Shown here piece after piece: positions 23,161 through 34,979 of a DNA stretch of 64,000 bases. The notes under the pieces are model-generated. The model saw only the letters and a program-made list of their open reading frames with translations. It had not been told where the DNA came from and did no database searches. The stretch's first letter is position 1; every line of letters begins with the position of its first letter. The DNA is from Agelaius tricolor (taxonomy: Eukaryota; Chordata; Aves; Passeriformes; Icteridae): contig JALJCS010000037.1 in assembly GCA_023055355.1 (NCBI GenBank), positions 5,146,001 through 5,210,000 of the forward strand, given 5' to 3'. The position numbers were made by a program, and so were the translations under genes.

Positions 23161-26100
23161 GGGCTTGGGTTGAGGGGTCTGTGGGCATCTGCCGACCCCG
23201 CACTTGGTTGGGCTGCAGAGAGCCGCGGTGGCTCCTGTGTCGTGTGTCCCCCCCAGACCCGGCTTTGCAGCCCATCCTCCTGTATCCCCGTCCGGCATGC
23301 CCGTCCAGCGCCGACCCCCCTGCGCCCTTCCTCCCCAGGCCCACCGTTGCAGCCCGTCCTGTGTCCCCCCTCCAGGTCTGACCCCCTCTGTCCTCCCCAG
23401 CCTCAGCCTCCCAGCCCATCCTCCAAGCCCGAGCTCCTCAGTGCCCCCCACACACAGCCAGGGCTTCCTGAGCCCAGCTCAGCCCCAGCACTGCCTGCAG
23501 AGCTGCCCACAGAGCAGGCGCTAGGGCCGGAGCCTCACAGGAACCCCTTCCTCACCCCTCTGGAGCTGCCGGAGGGCCGGTGCAGCCGCTCTCACTATGG
23601 GGCTGGGGCTGAGATCGAGGCTCTGCTGGCGGGGCGAGCTGGGGCTGTGGCATTATGTGATGCCCAACAGACACCCAGTGTGGCACTGGGGTGCCCGCAG
23701 TGCTGTGGGCAGTGTGAGCCATGGGCAGGTGCCTTGGACATCCCCTACATACCCCCAGCCTGTCCCCATGTCAAGCTCATTCTGCCCTGCTATCCCACCA
23801 ACTAGCACCTGAAGGGCCATTGTGCCCTGTGGGCAAGGCTGGAACAGGAACAGTTCCCAAGGAACAGCTGTGGGCAGAGTTGACAAGTGAGAGGGAGGGT
23901 GCCCAAGGTGGTTGAGTGGTGGCACCCCAGGCTTGTGGCCCTGCAGATGGTGCCACCCCTGTGCCATGCAGCTCTCAGGGAAGTGGTTCCTGGTCGGCAT
24001 GGCCTCCCGCTGCAGCTACCTGGCAGAGCACAGCCACCAGCTGGAGGCCACAACAGTGACAATGACCGTCCTGGATGGGCAGAGCCTGGCCATCAGCACC
24101 TTCAGGAAGCTGTGAGTAATGCCAGGCACAGGGGGCGTGGGCAGGGACTGGGATGCTGCAGGCAGGGCGGAACAGGACCAGTGCCTTGGGATGGGGACTC
24201 TGAAAGCAGTGCCAGTGCCCTGGCCACAGGCTCCAAAGAGGACAGAGCTGCCCCAGAAGGAAGTGTGGGTGGGATACTCTCCAAGGAGTTTTGTAGTCAA
24301 AGCCCTGGCCACGATGGGTACCCTGGTCATGATGGACACTCTGCCACCCGCATGTCCACTAGCCCAGGCTGAGCTGAGGGTGCCCAGGCTGGTCAGTGTG
24401 AGGACAGCCAGGCTGGCAAAACTGAGACATGTGGTGGCTCAAAGGCTGCCCAGCCCAGGACTGGCTCTTAGGACTATCCTAGGAGCAGCATGTCTGAGGA
24501 TTGGGACCTTCAGCACATCTGTCACACTTTCCTCAGCCTGATGGGCCCTAAGGTCCTGACCAGGCTCAGCGTTGCAGGGAGGTGGCAGGGACTCCTTGAG
24601 CTCAGCATCTCTCACAATGTCTCCCCAGTGTTCTGGGACATCTTTCCCTGGGGAGAAAGCCAAGTGCCAAGAAAACGGACACAGCATGTGTGCCTTGGCA
24701 GGCAGGGTGGGCAGGGATCCTAGAAGATCCTCCACAGCCTGTACTGACATCTCCTCCTCCTCTCCCCCTGCAGGGACAGGATGTGCTGGGAAATCAGGCA
24801 GCACTACCTTCCTGCCCAGGCCCCCGGACGCTTCCTGCTGAAGGGTGAGGGAGACTGGTCTGGGGTGGCAGGAGGCTGCTGGAGCCCCCCAGTCCTGCTC
24901 TCAGCAGGGTTTTGGTACCAATGTCCCTCTTCCCAGTGCACTCCCAGTATTTTGTGTCTTGGGTCCCTAAGTGCCAGATGCCATCACAGGTGACACCATG
25001 GGCTGGTGCCTGTGGGGTTGTCCCACTCTGGCTCTGATTTTCACCCCTTGTACCCTCGGCTTGTGGTGAAATGAAAGCCCCTGGATGATGCTGGGGCTAA
25101 CCAGGACTGACTGGGATTAACTGGGCTATCCTCTCATCCTTCCCAGGCCATAGGAAAAGCAGCAAAGTGGATGTGGTGGTGGGTGAGGCTGACCCCAGCA
25201 GCTTCATCATTCTCTATTACCAAAAGGGCCGCAGCATCTCTGTTAAGCTCTATGGTAGGTTGGGGCTCTGGGTCTCATGGCAGGTGAAGGACAGAGGTGG
25301 GAAACATGTGCTGGACTCTGGAGAGGCCAGCTGAAGCCTTGGAGGACCCAACATTGGAATGGGGGTCACTCCTAGCTTGAGAATTGTTCCCAGATGCTGT
25401 GGGGGGGAGCAGGTGAGGGGGAAATTGGGAACCCACTTCTCTGACCTGAAAGCCCCCTGGGCCCTGAGCCTTGTGTAAGGATGTGGGTGGCTTTGGGCCA
25501 GGCCATCTAGGGCCTGAAGCCACTGCTGGTGTCTCCCCACATGCAGGACGGAACAGCCTGGTCAGTGACGCCGTCGTGGACAAGTTCGAGCAGCGCGCCA
25601 GGGCTGTGGGGCTGAGCGAGGATGTCACCTACTACTTCCCCACCTATGGTGGGTGGCACACGCTCCTCAGGGAGACACGTGTGGGTTCTGTCCCGATGCT
25701 CTGGCCACCCCAGGGACAAAGATGCAAGGATGGGGCTGTGCCCTGCAATGTCCTGGGGGTGCAGGGGCTGGAGGGTGCCAGGTCCCAGACAAGGTGATCC
25801 CCCTGGGCTCTATCTCTTTCAGGGTTTTGTGACTCTGCAGATGAGTTTCATGTCCTCGATGGTGAGTTGGGGATGCTGGGTGATGCGCTGGGTGCCCCCA
25901 TGTGCCAGGCTTGGTCCCACACTGGGCACCAGTTGGGTGTCCCTGTCCTGACAGTGGGCTGGGCACACTGGGCCAGATTCACGCTGCACCATGGCTGTGT
26001 GGTCCTGCCCCAGGAATGTAGGAGGGCTGGGCTGGCATGGGAAGGGCCATGCCAGACCATTCCTCGGGACAGAGCCTGTGCCCTTGTGTGGCAAACCGTC

Positions 26101-26386
26101 ACTCACGATGGGCATCAGGTGGCAAAGCAAACCCCACTCACCCCCCACATGGGTCAGACTGGGCTTGATGGATCTACATTGGTGTTTCCTGGCATGAGGG
26201 CTGATCTAGGATGAGATGTCCTGGCACAGGGGCACCCTGGGGTGAAGGCTGGGGTCCCTGAGGACAGCTCCATTACTTGTCATTGGTGCTTGGCAAGGCA
26301 GAGGTAGGTCTCCAGCCCTGGTGCTGGGCTTGGACACCCCCACCAGTCCCTCAGCACTTCTCTTCCTTCCAGAAACGAAGCTGTAG
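23016..26386 (+). CDS. C8G: Complement component C8 gamma chain
   Basis: C8gamma is a secreted lipocalin, disulfide-linked to C8alpha within complement C8, part of the membrane attack complex. Seven exons: 23016-23156, 23972-24111, 24774-24844, 25147-25254, 25547-25648, 25823-25861 and 26373-26386. All junctions are GT-AG and in phase, giving 204 residues plus TAG (human 202). A signal peptide (MAALRTLLLLGLLLTARG) is followed by a basic Arg/Pro segment (AARRRRPPPP). The lipocalin GxW motif is SGKWFLVG at residues 49-56. Cys61 (MASRCSYL) matches the cysteine that links to C8alpha. Cys98 (RMCWEI) and Cys190 (YGFCDSADEFHVLDE) match the internal disulfide. The usual TDY motif is replaced by EADPSSF. 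Exons 2 and 5 have the same sizes (140 and 102 nt) as in the three lipocalin genes downstream. Confidence 0.96.
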
Positions 26387-26579
26387 GTGCACATGGAGTT
26401 CCCAGGGGGTCCCACAGCTCAGCCCTCACCTCAGCCAGCTGCCCATGGCCACACAGACCTGAGCTCCTCAGCCCCTCCAGCTGTGCTGGCAGCTGCATCT
26501 GTCCTTGTCCTGTGCCCTCCCAGCTTGTGTCCCCCCTCTGCTCTGTGCCTCACTCTCCTGCAGGAGCCAGCAACACCCC

Positions 26580-26585
26580 AATAAA
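26580..26585 (+). terminator. C8G: Poly(A) signal, C8G
   Basis: A canonical AATAAA (ccccaataaacacc) lies 194 bp after the C8G stop codon. Confidence 0.8.
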
Positions 26586-26599
26586 CACCTCAGAGAAGA

Positions 26600-28985
26600 G
26601 CCTGTGTACAGGCCAGTCACCTCTTGGTCTGCCCCAGCCAGGCCAGCACTGCCTCCACCATGGCCTGCCAGTGCTTTGGGCATGTGCTCCTGGCTGGGGG
26701 GTGCCACGGGGGTGTTGGGGAGACTGTGCAGCCCCCTTTCATGCAGACTCCTGCCATCTTCTCTGTGAGCCTTCCTCAGCCATGGACAGCAGGGTAGAAT
26801 TGTGGTGGTTCCTGTTCCAGCTGGCAGGGGCAAGCACTGAGGGGAACCACAGGGAGCCTGGGGCCACAGGGAGCATGGACTTATGGGCTCTGAGGGAGAC
26901 CACAGCATCTGCCTTTTCCCCCAACAAGCTGGGAGATCACTCGAGGACCCGCGGAGGAAATCTTATTCCCACAATCCTGCTTCCCATCTCCAGGGCTGGG
27001 AAACACCCCGTTCCCCTGCCCCAGCCCTGCAGAGTTCATTCCCCGAGGGGCTGCTGTCTGCGCTGGACTCCTGCCTGCACAGCCAGCACCTTTCAGAGAG
27101 AGGCAGGGGACTGGGGAGCTGCAGGGTTAATGCTGCAGCCCCTCATCCGACCCCTTGTCCCTGCGTGCAGAGCCTGGCCAAGGCCACCCGGCAGCAGGCA
27201 GGTGCAGGGCCCCGTCCCCCCCTCCCGCAGCCCCCGCGGGGGGAGCAGCCCTCTGCCCCCAGCACCAGCATTTTGCAATCCTGGCGGGAACTGGTAACAC
27301 ATGTTGTTTATCAGGGAATTATGTAAGGGAAGCCACGTGATGTGCCCGGAGCCAGTCCCTGTTCCCACCACCCAGGTGCGGGGCAGCCGTGTCCAGCCCG
27401 GCCACCCCCCGAGCCTGACAGAGCTGGGCTGTGGTAGATCCAGCTCATTTTACCTGCACTCCGAAGTGGCTGCACCGGGCAGGGGGATAAGGGAGTAAGT
27501 GGAGAGTCCCTGGGAGCTGGGCTGGTCCCCAAGGATTCTCCACACCCTTCATACCGGCTCAGCCCATCCGTCGTTGGGGCTAAACCATTTCTGGGTGCAA
27601 ACACCCAGGTTATGCCCAAGGGTCTGTGTCCAACCCCGCGGGGATCCACAGCCCAGATACCCCGTCCTGCCCCCAGCCCTGCTCTTTCTGCCCCTTGCCA
27701 CCGTTGGTGTTCCCCTATGCCCCAAGTGCTCCAGCTTTGCCTCCCAGGTCCTTGGGCTGGCTCCCAGCTTTGCCACCCCCAGGACAGCCGAGCACCACCC
27801 GGATATCCATCGGGCACCCCCTCCTTGCACCTGGGCAGGGAGCTGGGGGTACCTGGCAGCAGAGGCGACTTTGTGTTCCTGCCGCAGTGCCAGTGCAAAT
27901 GACACCCCGGTTGTTCCCTGCCTCTGTGCCCGATGGAGAGAGTTTCCCCCAGCACCCTGAGGGTGAGCTCCGGGGGAGACTGAGCTCCAGCCCAGCATAC
28001 GACGCTCCAGCCAGGCTCTCGTGATATCCAGTCCTTCCTGCTCAGCTTTTGTTTTGTTTTCATAAGTCCGCGGGGCCGGGCAGGCGCGGAGTGTGCAGGG
28101 CAGGGCGGCCTCGCAGCGGGGCGCGGGGAAGGGAATGTGCAGGGGGGGCTGCCAGGGGAAAACCAGCTGGTCTGAAAACATGCTCCTTACGTAAAGCACC
28201 TTGGCAGGGCTGCGCCGCGGGGCTGGGGCTCTGCCCGGCACATGGCCAGCCCTGCCCAAACCCTGCCAGACCCATGGGCGTTGCTGCTGGCACCCAGCCT
28301 ACATCCACTGCACTCACCCTGCAGGGGCATCCCCAGATTGAGGGGGGGCACGTTAGTACCCACTGGTGACCCCGAACCAAGGGGGAAGGGCATCTCCAGC
28401 CCCTCTTGTCAAAGGGTGCAGGGTGGTGGAGCAAGTGGGGTGTCAAGTTCTAGGGTGGATCTAGCTGCATGCTGGTCCCCAGGGAGCTGAACATGGGGCT
28501 CCCCGGCTCACCAGTGGGACGACCCCAAGGGTGCTAAGGCCAGCAGAGATACTTCCTTGGGTGATGCAGGTACTTGAGTCAAGGCAAAGCAGGGTGTCCT
28601 GTAAGAGCACATGCAGGTGTCGAGTCTTATGGGTTGGGTTGGGACCTGGCAGACACTGGACATTTCCTCCATCTCACTGGAGCCCCACTCTGGGTCCAAG
28701 TGAGGCCACCCTGTGTGGATGGGGCAGCGCTGGGCCCTCTCTGTGGGCTGCTCCCCACGCCAGCCCAGCAGCACTGGGGGCAGGGCAGCCCCTGCACTGG
28801 CTGCTGGCTGTTTTCACTGCAGAGCAGTTTGGCACCCTGGAGCAAATATGTCATATCAACAGGAGGGAAGCATTCACAGGATCCCCTGCTTGCCCTTTGG
28901 CTTCAGCGCTCTGTCCTGCTCCAGCTTGCATAACGGCACAGGGGGAGGCAGGGCTGGCTCCCGGGGGCCCCCGCAACGCCTGGCC
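26600..28985. other. Intergenic region between C8G and PTGDS
   Basis: About 2.4 kb of GC-rich sequence with no supported exon. It has no recognised repeat family. Cis elements for the lipocalin cluster would be expected here, but none is identifiable by eye apart from the PTGDS TATA box at its right end. Confidence 0.6.
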
Positions 28986-28992
28986 ATAAATA
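28986..28992 (+). promoter_or_regulatory. PTGDS: TATA box, PTGDS
   Basis: ATAAATA in 'ggccataaataggggc' lies 73 bp upstream of the ATG, an appropriate distance for a short 5' UTR. The other two lipocalin genes have a TATA box in a similar place (41 and 58 bp before the ATG). Confidence 0.75.
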
Positions 28993-29064
28993 GGGGCTCG
29001 CCAAACTCTCCAGCACTGCAGCGCTCTGCCTCCAGCTCTCAGCTCGGCTCGGCTCGCCTTTGCC

Positions 29065-31172
29065 ATGCAGACCATGCTGCTCAGCATCCTGGGGCTGGCC
29101 CTGCTCGGGACACTGCACGCCCAGGACGGCATTCCTGTCCAGGCTGACTTCCAGCAGGACAAGGTGACCCAGGCCAACCGGCATCACCTCCGTGGAGGTT
29201 TGGGCTGTTTTGGGGGATCCTTGCCCTGAAAATGTGGGGAGGGGGTGGTGCAGGTGGATGGGGGGCCAGGCTCGCACTGGTGCACATGCAGCCTCCCATC
29301 CTGGGGACCTCCCAGCACCTGGGTTTGGTGGCTCTGGAAGGGATCCAGCATCGAAGCTCCGGGCTGTGGGGCAGGACCCTGGGTTAGGCATGCGGCCAAG
29401 CTGCTGCTGTGCTGCGGAGTGGGTGTGGATGCACAGGGAGAGTGAGAAATGCAATCTCAGTCTGACAGCACAGAGATGGGCCATGGGAACCCCTCCCTCC
29501 CCAACAAAAACCCCAGCCCAGGGCCACAAAAAAACAAGGGGTGCTGTGCTGGGATATCCCCTACATCCCTTCTCCCCTGGAAAAGTCCTGGGGGACATAG
29601 TCACCCTAGGGAGGTGATGAGGATGGCGGGAGGCACTTCCTGCAAGGACAGGGGTTTGGGATGTGCTGCAAGGGTGATCCCAGCACAGCTGCTCTCCAAG
29701 GTGGGCAGTTCCCCTCAGGGGCATCACACTGCACATTCCATACACCAGAATGGAATGAGCCATGCTGGACCCAGTGTCCTGACCCATCCTCACACCCCCA
29801 GATGGATGGAAATGGTATCTCAGAGACAGGCAGTCCTGTCATGCTCCCTGGGCTTGGGGTGAAGAGGAAGGAAACACCCAAGGGCAGTGAAGGACATGTC
29901 ATGAAACAGGGATTTCCTTGTTCCTGGGTTTTGTGGTTGCCAAAAGCTGTAGCAGCTCCCTGTGAAATTAGGACCTTGGGACACTGTCCTGCCGTAGGGA
30001 ATGGGGACAGGGGAGAGGAGAGGGACATGGCCTAGGCTGCGGCTGGTGGGGGCTAAGGGGTGAGACAGGGTCTGTGCCCAGCTGGGGCTGAGTGGAGGTT
30101 GTGTGCAGCTCACAGGGAGATGGTACAGCATCGGCCTGGCCTCCAACTCTAACTGGTTCAAGGAGAAGAGACACCTGATGAAGATGTGCACCACCATCAT
30201 CTCCACCACAGCAGAGGGGAACCTGGAAGTTACCTCCACCTACCCCAAGTATGAGGCATGGGGAGTGGGTGAGTGGGGAGGGGCTACTGGGGGTGGCCAC
30301 TGGTGCATCCCCTGCTGCTCTGCTTCCCAGGGGTGACCAGTGTGTGACGAGGAACAGTCTTTACACCAAGACAGAGCAGCCGGGGCGGTTCAGCTACACC
30401 AGCCCACGTGAGTGCTCAGCTTCCGTGGGGCAGCCCCGGACATGCTCCCAGCCCTGCTGTCCCTGCTTCTGCCTTGTGGCTGATTTGGAGCTCAGGGCTG
30501 AGCTGTGCCCCATGTTCCACGCAGGCTGGGGCAGCAAGCACAACATCCATGTGGTGGAGACCAACTACGAAGAGTACGCCTTGGTGGCCACCCAGATCTC
30601 CAAGAGCACTGGTTCCTCCACCATGGTGCTGCTCTACAGTATGTCTGCCCCAGGACCCCCATGCTGTCCATGCCCTCCGGATGTCTGTCTTTCCCATGAG
30701 AGAAGGGCAGGGTTAGGGTCATTTCCCAAGCTGGGGTGACCTTAGGGGGATGATGGCTGGGTCAGAACCCCCTTGCAGGGCTGCCTGTGCCCCTGTGCTG
30801 GTGGGTATGGGGGGACTTGCCTCTCACCCTTCTCTTGGCTGCAGGCCGGACAAAGGAGCTGAGTCCCGAACGCCTGGAGCTGTTCACCCAGTTCTCCAGG
30901 GAGCAGGGCCTGACAGACGATGAGATCCTCATCCTGCCCCAGACGGGTGAGACTGGGAGCACAGGGATGGTGTCGGGGAGTAGGGGGTGAGGTACCACAG
31001 GGGGACTGAGAAGGAGGAGACCCTGCTGGCTTGTCCCTGCCTCTCTATGGGGCCAGCCATGGGGTGCCCCCATTCAGGATCCCTCAGGGGGGCTGAGTTC
31101 CCACAGCCCCCAGAGGAGCTGATCTCCCTGTTTCTTCCTTCTGCAGACAAATGCATGGCAGATGCTGCTTAG
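29065..31172 (+). CDS. PTGDS: Lipocalin-type prostaglandin D synthase
   Basis: This secreted lipocalin isomerises prostaglandin H2 to D2 and also carries retinoid-like ligands. Six coding exons: 29065-29163, 30109-30248, 30331-30407, 30525-30638, 30845-30946 and 31147-31172. All are in phase, giving 185 residues (human 190). A signal peptide ([19 protein letters not shown]) precedes the mature start. GxW is [12 protein letters not shown] at residue 36 onward. Cys60 (LMKMCTTI) occupies the position of the catalytic cysteine that separates PTGDS from other lipocalins. Cys84 (DQCVTR) and Cys180 (DKCMAD) form the expected disulfide. ETNYEEYAL and [11 protein letters not shown] are family motifs. 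A GTGAGT donor directly follows the TAG, so a non-coding seventh exon is expected. An alternative ATG three codons in would not change the mature protein. Confidence 0.94.
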
Positions 31173-31431
31173 GTGAGTCCTGTCTTCCCTGGGGCTTAGA
31201 CCAGCCCTGTGGGATGGTGTGGGGATGCTTAAAGCCACATCACCCCACAGAGCCCCCAGCCCCTCCACAACCCTTCCCTGGGTTGCTGCTCTCCTCACAT
31301 TGACTGGGGATCCCCCACCCAGCCCTGTGGGGTGTCTACCCACTCAGTGTGAGGCTGGCCAGGCCCATGTCCCCCGTATGTGTAACCTGGTCTCCCACAG
31401 CTCAGCTATGCTCACCCCTCATCTTTTCCAG

Positions 31432-31600
31432 GAAGAGCCACCAGCTGCTGCCAGCTGAGTCCCAACAGCACTGCAAGCCGGTGACCACCCTGCCCCATCT
31501 GACCCCCAGTGGCCCCCCAGCACCACAGCAGCCTTCGCTCCCTGTCTTCACAATCCACACCTCTATCCCTGTCTCGATTAAAGCCCATAAAAAACCAGCC
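31432..31600 (+). other. PTGDS: PTGDS non-coding terminal exon
   Basis: The coding sequence ends in TAG immediately before a consensus donor (31173). The next good acceptor (cttttccag, ending 31431) opens a segment ending near an ATTAAA at 31577-31582. The same arrangement, a seventh exon holding the 3' UTR, is visible in the two lipocalin genes downstream. Confidence 0.7.
31577..31582 (+). terminator. PTGDS: Poly(A) signal (ATTAAA), PTGDS
   Basis: The common variant ATTAAA lies in 'tctcgattaaagccc', about 145 bp into the terminal exon. Confidence 0.65.
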
Positions 31601-32456
31601 CTTGCCTGCTGGATTGTTGTGGGGCAGGCCCAAACAAGGCAATGGGCAGGGGAAAGCATGGCCAATAGGGTTGGGACTGGGGTTAGTGGTCAGGGCTGAC
31701 CCCAGCTCCTGGCTATGGAGCTGCTGGGGTGAGACCCCATGTGCATTCACAGCCCTGCCCCATGGTGCTGCCTGGCCACTGAACCTGGCCTGTCCCACAA
31801 AGAAGGGTCCCTGCGTCTAGGACCCCTGGGGCATCTGCTCCCCCTCTGCTCCTTGGGCACCCTGGGCTCCCCCGACCTCCTTGCCTTGGTTTTCCTGCTG
31901 GAGAGCAGGCTGGCAGCATGGGAATGGGGCGATGGGCAATCAGGAGGTCTCCAGAAGTTTGGGGAAGGATGGACATGAAGAAGAAGGATGACTGTGAGCT
32001 CTGGGTGTGGCTTGATCCTGACCACCTCCTGGGTTCCATCCCATGAACCCAGACCCTCTCAGCAGGGGGTCTGAGCCTGCTGCTACCAGCCTAAGAAGAC
32101 ACCACCCCTTCTGAGGGCACTGGGCTGTGGCTCTGCCTGGGGTAGAACACCAACACAACCATTCTCTGGCACTGAGGCAGGATCCGTCCCACCACTGACG
32201 GACCCTAGAACCAATGGGAACAGCCAGGAGGGGGCCCCTGGGATGCATGTCACATTTCGTCCCCATACAGAGCGGGCACAGGGCAGCACTTCATCCTGGC
32301 GTGCTCTGGGCTGGGTCTCACACAAAGATGCATTCATCTGGAACTGGGGGGGACAGGGCCAGCACTGTCGCCTAAGCCATGGACAGGTTATCCCTGCTCT
32401 TGTGTAACCTGTTGCATAAAGCTGGCGTGGGCAGGAGTGCTGCCAGCAGTGGGGGC
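31600..32456. other. Intergenic region between PTGDS and LCN15-like gene
   Basis: About 0.85 kb with no supported exon. The only motif I can point to is the TATA box at the right end. Confidence 0.6.
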
Positions 32457-32462
32457 TATAAA
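32457..32462 (+). promoter_or_regulatory. TATA box, LCN15-like gene
   Basis: A perfect TATAAA (gggctataaagtggg) lies 43 bp upstream of the ATG, implying a very short 5' UTR. Confidence 0.8.
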
Positions 32463-32504
32463 GTGGGTGCAGCCTCTCCTGCCCACATCCACTCCAGGGT
32501 GAGG

Positions 32505-34833
32505 ATGACAGCAGCACTGCCCAGCCTGGCTCTAGCCCTGCTCTGCCTGCTGCAGGCAGGAGCCCAGGTGCCTGTGCAGCCGGACTTGGACACCGAGAAG
32601 GTAAGCACAACACGGTGCTGCCTGGCACATCCTGCCTGGACTGGGGGGGCTGGCTGGGGCAGGGGGCCTGTGCTGCACCCCCGGGCACCTGCCAGCCCCA
32701 TCCCTGAGCCAGCTCCAGGGCAGCTTCCAGGAGAGCCTGTGCAAAACCAGGTTAGTCCTGGCTGCTGTGTCCAGCACCAACAACAGCCCTACTGCAAGGA
32801 CACCAGCACGTGGTGCCATGATGTCTGCAAGCATGAGGCACTTTCCCAGGAAACATGGGCCAGATGCTGCACCTGTACTCTTAGCATGGGACAGGACAGG
32901 GTGTTCTGCATGCAGGAAGGTGGCAGTACCCCATGTTTGCCTGGCTGGTCCCCATAGAGGGTGGCAGGTCTGCCACCACCAGCTGGCAGGTTTCTATAGT
33001 GGGCTGTCATGTTCCCCATGGTGGAAGGCAGACCCCCACAGATGGTAGCAGGTCCCTGAAGAGGGTGACAGGTCCCCACAGAGAGTGGCAGGTCCACTGT
33101 AGGTTGGCAAATTTCTGCAGAGGGCTTCCAAGTCCCCTAATGGAGGAGTGCAGGTCCCTCTGGCAGGTCCCCGCAACTTTTCCAAATTCCACCGGTGATG
33201 TCCTGCTGCAGTTTGCAGGGGAGTGGCATGTCACAGCCATTGCTTCCAACTGCTCCGTCTTCCTGAAGATGAAGGATGGGATGAAGTCATCCATGGCCAT
33301 CGTCAGCTTCACACCAGAAGGGGACCTGGCCATGAAGTTGGTCTTACCCCTGTAAGTGTCTGTCCTGCTCACCGTGTTCCCTGTGGGCCAGGAACTCCCT
33401 TCCCCCCCACAGCAACTCCCCCACTGCTCTGGGTTGCCCAGTTCTGCCTCAGTGCATCCCCTTGGGCAGGCTGGGCCCATCTCACCCTGCTGCCTTCCCA
33501 TGTGTCTAGTCACATTTGTCTTTTTCATGTTCCTTTTCCAGAATGGACAAATGCCAAGAGTTTGAGCTGCTCTTCCAGCAGAGCGGGAAGGCGGGGCACT
33601 ACATGGGTATGTGTGGAGAGGGGCTTTGGAGCCATGGGTACCCCGAAACAGAGGGCATCCCCAGCCCCCATGCCTTGGGAGTAGTGGGAGGTGGGCTTGG
33701 CCCCTCTGCCTCCACGGCTCAGCAAGAGGTTGTGGGTGGGTGGGCACCTGGCTCCTCCACATTGAGCAGGCAAATTTGAGGTTTGAGCACTGAGCTGTGG
33801 GCCTCAGCAGGGCCCAGGAGGGCTCAGACTGTACCATGTTACCCAGACAGTTACCTCTGGGGTCCTTAGGAGCACAAGAGAAGAGGAATCTGCGTGTGAT
33901 AGAGACAGACTACAGCCACTACGCTGTCCTGCACGAGGTCCAGCACAGCAAGGCAGAGCCCAGCACGGCACTGCAGCTCCTCAGTACGTTGGGAGTGGGG
34001 ACCTGGCTCCTGGAAAGGGATGGGGGCACCAGCAGCAGGCAGGGACTGGGCTCCCCACCACCAGCAGCACCCCATGTCCATCACCTAGGGAATTAATTTT
34101 GGGGTGAATGAAACCTTGCACTAAAGAAATCTCCAGCTGGTTGCAGGTTGAATCAGAGCCCCCTGCAGTGTGCAAGCCCAGCTGCAGCATCCCAAGCCTG
34201 CCAGCCACCCCATACCACCCCAAACAAATGGGTCGCTGATCCCAAGCGGCTTGTGGCCCTTTGCTGCCAGCCCAGGGCAGCTGTGGGTTGCCTGGCGTCC
34301 ACCCTGTGTGTTCATTGCTTCACCTTGGCCCTTCCCTGGGGTTCAGCTGCTGCCCCACAGTACCTGGACCCCCAGTGTGGGGCTGGCTGCTGGGATTCCT
34401 TGCATTCACCAGCCCCCACTTTGGGTCTTTGGCTGCAGCAAGGGAGCAGGACGTGAGCCCCCAGCTCCTGCAGAAGTTCATGGAGCTCATCCCCACCATG
34501 GGCCTGACCGAGGACATGCTGGCCATCCTGCCCAAGTCAGGTGAGTGGCTCAAGGGCAAAGGGTGGCAGCTGCGGCCCCTCTGTATGCGGACTGTGCAGG
34601 GGCTCAGGGTGCTGCCAATTGCACACTCACCCTTCTCTCTGCTTTCCAACAGATCAATGCACCGGGGACATCAGGTGAGTGTGGCCAGGGAAAGCTGTGA
34701 CTCCCTTTCAGCATGGCCTGGGCTGAGCAGGGACTTGCAGGCCCTGGGGGATCCCCCACTTGCCTCGGGGCTCTGTCACCTTGGCTTTGCCCTGCTCTGG
34801 CCAGTCATCTGCCTGTCCTGCCTCTGCAGCTGA
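32505..34833 (+). CDS. LCN15-like secreted lipocalin
   Basis: A secreted lipocalin, closest in my reading to mammalian LCN15; its ligand is not known. Exons: 32505-32600, 33212-33351, 33542-33606, 33870-33983, 34439-34540, 34653-34674 and 34830-34833, giving 180 residues. The stop is split: the serine codon is shared between exons 6 and 7, and TGA follows at 34831. A signal peptide (MTAALPSLALALLCLLQAGA) is followed by GEWHVTAIASNC. Cys83 (MDKCQEF) and Cys175 (DQCTG) form the family disulfide. The TDY motif is intact (IETDYSHYAV), and REQDVSPQ parallels LCN15. Cys46 (ASNCSVF) is extra and aligns with LCN15 and C8gamma cysteines. The catalytic cysteine of PTGDS is absent (GMKSSMAI), so synthase activity is unlikely. 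It could instead be named as one of the avian chondrogenesis-associated lipocalins. Confidence 0.88.
32930..33175 (+). repeat. Degenerate tandem repeat in LCN15-like intron 1
   Basis: Short diverged units of about 20-25 bp built on 'gtggcaggtccccacagaga' recur across the second half of intron 1, ending just before the exon 2 acceptor. Confidence 0.7.
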
Positions 34834-34957
34834 AGGGCCACGTGTCCTCCAGACCTAGCGGACGATGGGCTCTGCGCCCCACTCCATGGTGCTCCTTCCC
34901 ATCCTCCAGGCTCTGGCAGACCCCCTGCTCCATACCAGGATCGCCATCAACCTCCTA

Positions 34958-34963
34958 AATAAA
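34958..34963 (+). terminator. Poly(A) signal, LCN15-like gene
   Basis: AATAAA in 'cctcctaaataaatag' lies 125 bp after the stop codon. Confidence 0.85.
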
Positions 34964-34979
34964 TAGATGCAGCAGCTTC

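Noticed and set aside
21657..23381. A 574-codon plus-strand open frame across the FBXW5/C8G promoter
   Set aside because: It overlaps the FBXW5 first exon antisense and the C8G exon in the wrong phase. It is Pro/Arg/Cys-rich from GC-rich sequence and a minisatellite, and other frames on both strands are open over the same stretch.
23966..23971. ATG CAG just before C8G exon 2 as an alternative start
   Set aside because: The CAG is the splice acceptor. Exon 1 has a full signal peptide and joins in phase, and starting here would lose secretion.
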